In this document: piece after piece, positions 37,108-40,972 of the stretch
Layout of the letters: each line of letters begins with the position of its first letter
Numbering within the stretch: the first letter of the stretch is position 1
Origin: Tetrahymena elliotti 4EA
Taxonomy: Eukaryota; Ciliophora; Oligohymenophorea; Hymenostomatida; Tetrahymenidae
Assembly (NCBI GenBank): GCA_000231825.2
Contig: JH720316.1
Span: 1,075,899 to 1,116,870, forward strand
DNA: 40,972 bases
Direction of reading: 5' to 3'
Position numbers and translations under genes: made by a program
The notes under the pieces: model-generated
Told to the model about the DNA's origin: nothing
The model's database searches: none
The model's input: the letters and a program-made list of their open reading frames with translations, nothing else

Positions 37108-37867
37108 GAGTAAAAATAGAAAGAAGTAATACTTTTAAAAAGTCCCTTAAAGAAATTAAATGAATGATCTTATGAATAAAGTTTTAAGAAAATATCTCAG
37201 AGTAATTAATCTGAGTTTTATTAGAAAAAGGATAAAATTCTAAATTGTGGTATCAAATCAATTTAATTGTTTTATTTTATTTCTTCAATAAAATCCAAAA
37301 ATTTATTTTTTGCTTTAATATTAAATGTTTTTTGATACAATATTCTAAAAAATGAAGAAAATAAATCATTTACCATTTAATATTAAAGTAGATATCATAA
37401 ATATGTTTCCTTCAGAAATAAAAAAATTTTATCTGTGACCATTGCTTTCTCAACTTAAATTTAGTATTTTCGAATATTCTAAAAAAAAAGTGGAGAAAGG
37501 AGGGAAGATAACTTAAAAAATATAGTTTTAAACTATTTTCCTTCTGTCTTACTATAGACCCGTTATTGCTTTTTATAAATTTAGAAAATAATCCTACCCC
37601 CTTTAAATATCTTTTAATAAAATACTTGAAAAAGCTTTTATTGGTATCTTAAAATAATTGATGTATCTAAATGATACTTAATTCGATAAAAAGTGTCTGA
37701 TTAAAGCAAATTAATTCTCTTTAAAATATGTATTCAATGTTTTTAATTGAAAAATATTTTTATGATGAAATTTCATCTCTTTAAAAATTTTCATGCTTTT
37801 TATAATTTGTATATAATAATTTAATCTAAAAAAATAAAAACTAATTTAATATAAAAAAATCTTTAAA

Positions 37868-38557
37868 ATGATTCACATAATTGTCTTTTTTGCTTTGCTT
37901 TACTTTTGGGTCTAAAGCTACAAACTAATGATTAAGTATGGACTACAATCTGAAGTATCCTTTTCTATCTTATCTATGACACACTGGCTTATGGCTTTTG
38001 TATATTTTTATATCATAGTCTTCTTTTAGCTAGATAGAGATGTCCAAGAAAAAATTTTTGGAAATGAATTGACTGAAATTCAACTCTGGTTCCATGTTTT
38101 GACATGCAGTTACTTTACATTTGACTTGGTTACCAGATTCTTAAAGAATTCTCTTCCTACATGGCTTTTTTACCACCACTTATTTACTTTAATATTTATT
38201 GTGATTGCAGTTATACAGGGATAATCTGGTTCAGAAAATATTTATATATTAAGATATGCTACCTTTTGTAATGTTCCAATGAATATTAAAATCATATTAG
38301 CTAATTATGGTTAAAATTAAACCGACTTTTATCATGTTTGCTAACTCTTATATGCAGGAATATACTCATTTAATTTCCTCTATAAGTTACCTGAATTATT
38401 CATATAATTCTACAAGAGTAATACAAGTATACTAACATTAATTGTACTGACTGTATTGTGTTCTTAAGCTGTTTAAAGAATAAGAAAAGTGTATTTCTTA
38501 TATTCTAAATCTAGTTTTACATACTTTTATAATAAATATGTAGAACAAGTATTTTGA
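37868..38557 (+). CDS. TLC-domain membrane protein, copy 1
   Basis: A single exon of 229 residues runs from ATG 37868 to TGA 38555-38557. Hydrophobic segments and the sequence order SYFTFDLVTRFLKNSLPTW, LFYHHLFTLIFIVIAV and LRYATFCNVPMNIK mark a TLC (TRAM-LAG1-CLN8) domain. The paired His103-His104 in WLFYHHLF is the usual signature. The rest, with a final FNFLYKLPELF helix, fits the small TLCD/TMEM136-type members rather than ceramide synthases, which are longer and carry an additional acyl-CoA-related loop. TLC proteins of this size affect membrane lipid composition or bind lipids in the ER or plasma membrane; no reaction can be assigned. It is one of a tandem pair with the gene at 39800. 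Confidence 0.85.
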
Positions 38558-39040
38558 AACTAATAATCAAAACAAATGTTAATAATTAAATATATTAAAA
38601 TTTCTATATAAAAAATATATAATGTAAATCAAAAATTATTACTTTAATTAATAAAATTCTCTTCATTATTAATATTTATTGTATAGACCAGTGCGTTAAA
38701 TATTTAATATTTTTAAAGTGGTCTAACATAGAATGTTTAGATTACATAAAAACTAAACTAAATAAATCAATAAAAAATCAAAATAAATAAATAAAAGAAT
38801 TAGTTTTTGAAGAATATTAAGTTCCTTCATATGTTTAAATTTTTAGATCTCTATGTAAAGAATAAAAAAATGTAATAATTTTCTCAGTATTTATGAATAA
38901 TATTGTTTGATTACAAATATTTCTAATAAAAGTTTAATTTAACTAGTAAAAATTCTCTTTCCGCAGCAAAAAAAATATTTGAATTACAAAGAAAAGACAA
39001 ATGAGCAAACAACTTAACTTTTAAAATGATAGGTAGAAGA
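37961..39040 (+). repeat. tandem duplication, left unit
   Basis: This 1080-bp stretch, covering codon 32 of TLC copy 1 through about 480 bp of 3' flank, is by eye identical to 39893-40972. The offset is 1932 bp. Sequence upstream of 37961 is diverged between the copies. The right unit runs off the window end, so the full length is unknown. Confidence 0.9.
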
Positions 39041-39799
39041 TTACAGATTACTTAATTAATTTTCTAAATTAATTCATTATTCATTATGAAAATAGTTTTT
39101 TTTAATTAATCAAACAGCTTTTCTATTTGCTTTTTATTAAACTAAAAAAAAGTGTTTTATACTAAATAAAAGAATAATTAAAACATAAAATAATATTTGA
39201 TTCTAATTTTATTGTTTTCTAAGGTTTTTATAAATTCATAGAATTGCTTTTTAAAGTTTTAGCCAAGTATTATAGTAAAAAAGATTACTTTTTAATGAAT
39301 AAATATTCTACTAAAATAAATGATGATCTTTGTTATCTAAATTACATTATCAGAGATATTTTCAAAAATATTATTTTAATTTTGTAAGAGAAAATCAAAA
39401 TGTTAAAAATATTATCTTATTTTATATTTCTAAAGGAATAAAATAAAGAGGGAAATCTATACTAAATATCAAATTTAACTAAAAACTTTGGTTTTTATAA
39501 AAAAAATATTCTAAAAGTTTTAAAAACTCTTGGAAATAGACAACCCGACTCTTAATTAATTTGATTAAATTAATTCAGGGATATAAAGGGAATAGACAAC
39601 AAAAAAAACACTTAAAAATGAATAATTTAGTATAAATATGAATTATTTTATTCAGCATTTAATTTAAAGCTTGATATAATATGTTTATCTAATAGTGTGT
39701 GTAGCTTATATTTTCAAACAGATTGCCATATTTTTTGTAATAGTTTGTAAGTAAATTAAATATTAGAAAATCTAAATAAAATACTAAGATCTTTAAAAA
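38558..39799. other. spacer between TLC copies
   Basis: The first part (to at least 39040) is the duplicated 3' flank. The remainder, up to the second start codon, is unique within the window and AT-rich. AATAGACAAC occurs twice, at about 39534 and 39591. No other gene seen. Confidence 0.55.
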
Positions 39800-40489
39800 A
39801 TGATTCACATAATTGCCTATTTCTCTTTGCTTTGCTTTTGGGTCGAAAGCTACAAACAATTGATTAAGTATGGATTAAAATCTGAAGTGTCGTTTTCTAT
39901 CTTATCTATGACACACTGGCTTATGGCTTTTGTATATTTTTATATCATAGTCTTCTTTTAGCTAGATAGAGATGTCCAAGAAAAAATTTTTGGAAATGAA
40001 TTGACTGAAATTCAACTCTGGTTCCATGTTTTGACATGCAGTTACTTTACATTTGACTTGGTTACCAGATTCTTAAAGAATTCTCTTCCTACATGGCTTT
40101 TTTACCACCACTTATTTACTTTAATATTTATTGTGATTGCAGTTATACAGGGATAATCTGGTTCAGAAAATATTTATATATTAAGATATGCTACCTTTTG
40201 TAATGTTCCAATGAATATTAAAATCATATTAGCTAATTATGGTTAAAATTAAACCGACTTTTATCATGTTTGCTAACTCTTATATGCAGGAATATACTCA
40301 TTTAATTTCCTCTATAAGTTACCTGAATTATTCATATAATTCTACAAGAGTAATACAAGTATACTAACATTAATTGTACTGACTGTATTGTGTTCTTAAG
40401 CTGTTTAAAGAATAAGAAAAGTGTATTTCTTATATTCTAAATCTAGTTTTACATACTTTTATAATAAATATGTAGAACAAGTATTTTGA
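39800..40489 (+). CDS. TLC-domain membrane protein, copy 2
   Basis: A single exon of 229 residues runs from ATG 39800 to TGA 40487-40489, paralogous to the gene at 37868. From codon 32 on, the two genes are identical in DNA. Within codons 1-31 I count 12 nucleotide differences, eight of them changing the protein: Val6Ala, Phe7Tyr, Ala9Ser, Tyr12Cys, Gln16Glu, Leu20Gln, Met21Leu and Gln27Lys. The frame is intact and the TLC signature unchanged. Differences concentrated in the first membrane segment could alter targeting or topology, or may simply mark the part not homogenised by gene conversion. Upstream sequence is unrelated except for the ATCTTTAAAA just before the ATG, so the two copies probably have separate promoters. 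Confidence 0.85.
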
Positions 40490-40972
40490 AACTAATAATC
40501 AAAACAAATGTTAATAATTAAATATATTAAAATTTCTATATAAAAAATATATAATGTAAATCAAAAATTATTACTTTAATTAATAAAATTCTCTTCATTA
40601 TTAATATTTATTGTATAGACCAGTGCGTTAAATATTTAATATTTTTAAAGTGGTCTAACATAGAATGTTTAGATTACATAAAAACTAAACTAAATAAATC
40701 AATAAAAAATCAAAATAAATAAATAAAAGAATTAGTTTTTGAAGAATATTAAGTTCCTTCATATGTTTAAATTTTTAGATCTCTATGTAAAGAATAAAAA
40801 AATGTAATAATTTTCTCAGTATTTATGAATAATATTGTTTGATTACAAATATTTCTAATAAAAGTTTAATTTAACTAGTAAAAATTCTCTTTCCGCAGCA
40901 AAAAAAATATTTGAATTACAAAGAAAAGACAAATGAGCAAACAACTTAACTTTTAAAATGATAGGTAGAAGA
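39893..40972 (+). repeat. tandem duplication, right unit
   Basis: Partner of 37961-39040, identical by eye to the last base of the window. It continues beyond the window edge for an unknown distance. Confidence 0.9.
40490..40972. other. 3' flank of TLC copy 2
   Basis: Identical to the 3' flank of copy 1. No gene seen before the window ends. Confidence 0.6.

Larger units (their letters stand above)
33611..37867. other. long AT-rich spacer
   Basis: More than 4 kb without a gene I can support. The first 150 bp upstream of the NBR1-like gene include a (CAGT)n tract at 33755-33777. A 9-bp-arm palindrome lies at 37089-37107. Short frames, such as a 44-codon minus-strand one at 36317-36451, are not convincing. 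The final part is the 5' flank of the first TLC gene. Confidence 0.5.

Overview
This window is AT-rich ciliate nuclear DNA. The reading code shows this directly: genuine protein families (calmodulin, Rab geranylgeranyltransferase beta, MKS1, an NBR1-like protein) read through only if TAA and TAG encode glutamine and TGA is the sole stop. Introns are short (about 55-190 nt), AT-rich, GT...AG. Together with the calmodulin sequence, this points to an oligohymenophorean close to Tetrahymena. Because only TGA stops translation, long chance frames are common, so calls rest on homology and on splice phases that close arithmetically.

Layout: 1-5106 is gene-poor spacer. Then come a cysteine-type glutathione S-transferase (+, 5107-5938) and a Rab geranylgeranyltransferase beta subunit (-, 6985-8022), which converge. 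A decayed Tc1/mariner transposase lies at 8708-9687. Region 10180-11690 holds unresolved membrane-protein frames. A spliced unknown gene (-, 11809-13148) follows, then an MKS1-type B9 protein (+, six exons, 14682-15933), a probable mitochondrial protein (+, 16337-17194) and calmodulin (+, three exons, 19426-20859).

The second half starts with a 1062-residue NACHT-like STAND NTPase (+, 22592-25780). A degenerate tandem array (about 25711-26990) is built from its 3' end. Next is a leucine-rich-repeat protein with one intron per repeat (+, 28377-30129). A perfect 68-bp inverted repeat with a 4-nt loop sits at 31059-31198. An NBR1-like PB1 + four-tryptophan-domain protein (-, 32050-33610) follows, then about 4.2 kb of spacer. 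Two tandem TLC-domain membrane protein genes (37868-38557 and 39800-40489) end the window.

The genes look like independent housekeeping and accessory functions (vesicle prenylation, ciliary transition zone, calcium signalling, autophagy, lipid/membrane), not one operon-like system. The most interesting grouping is the NACHT NTPase followed on the same strand by a separate LRR protein, which resembles an NLR split in two. The most unusual DNA structures are the perfect hairpin, the exon-like array behind the NACHT gene, and the TLC duplication with its sharp identity boundary. All positions and translations were worked out by eye. No database search was run.
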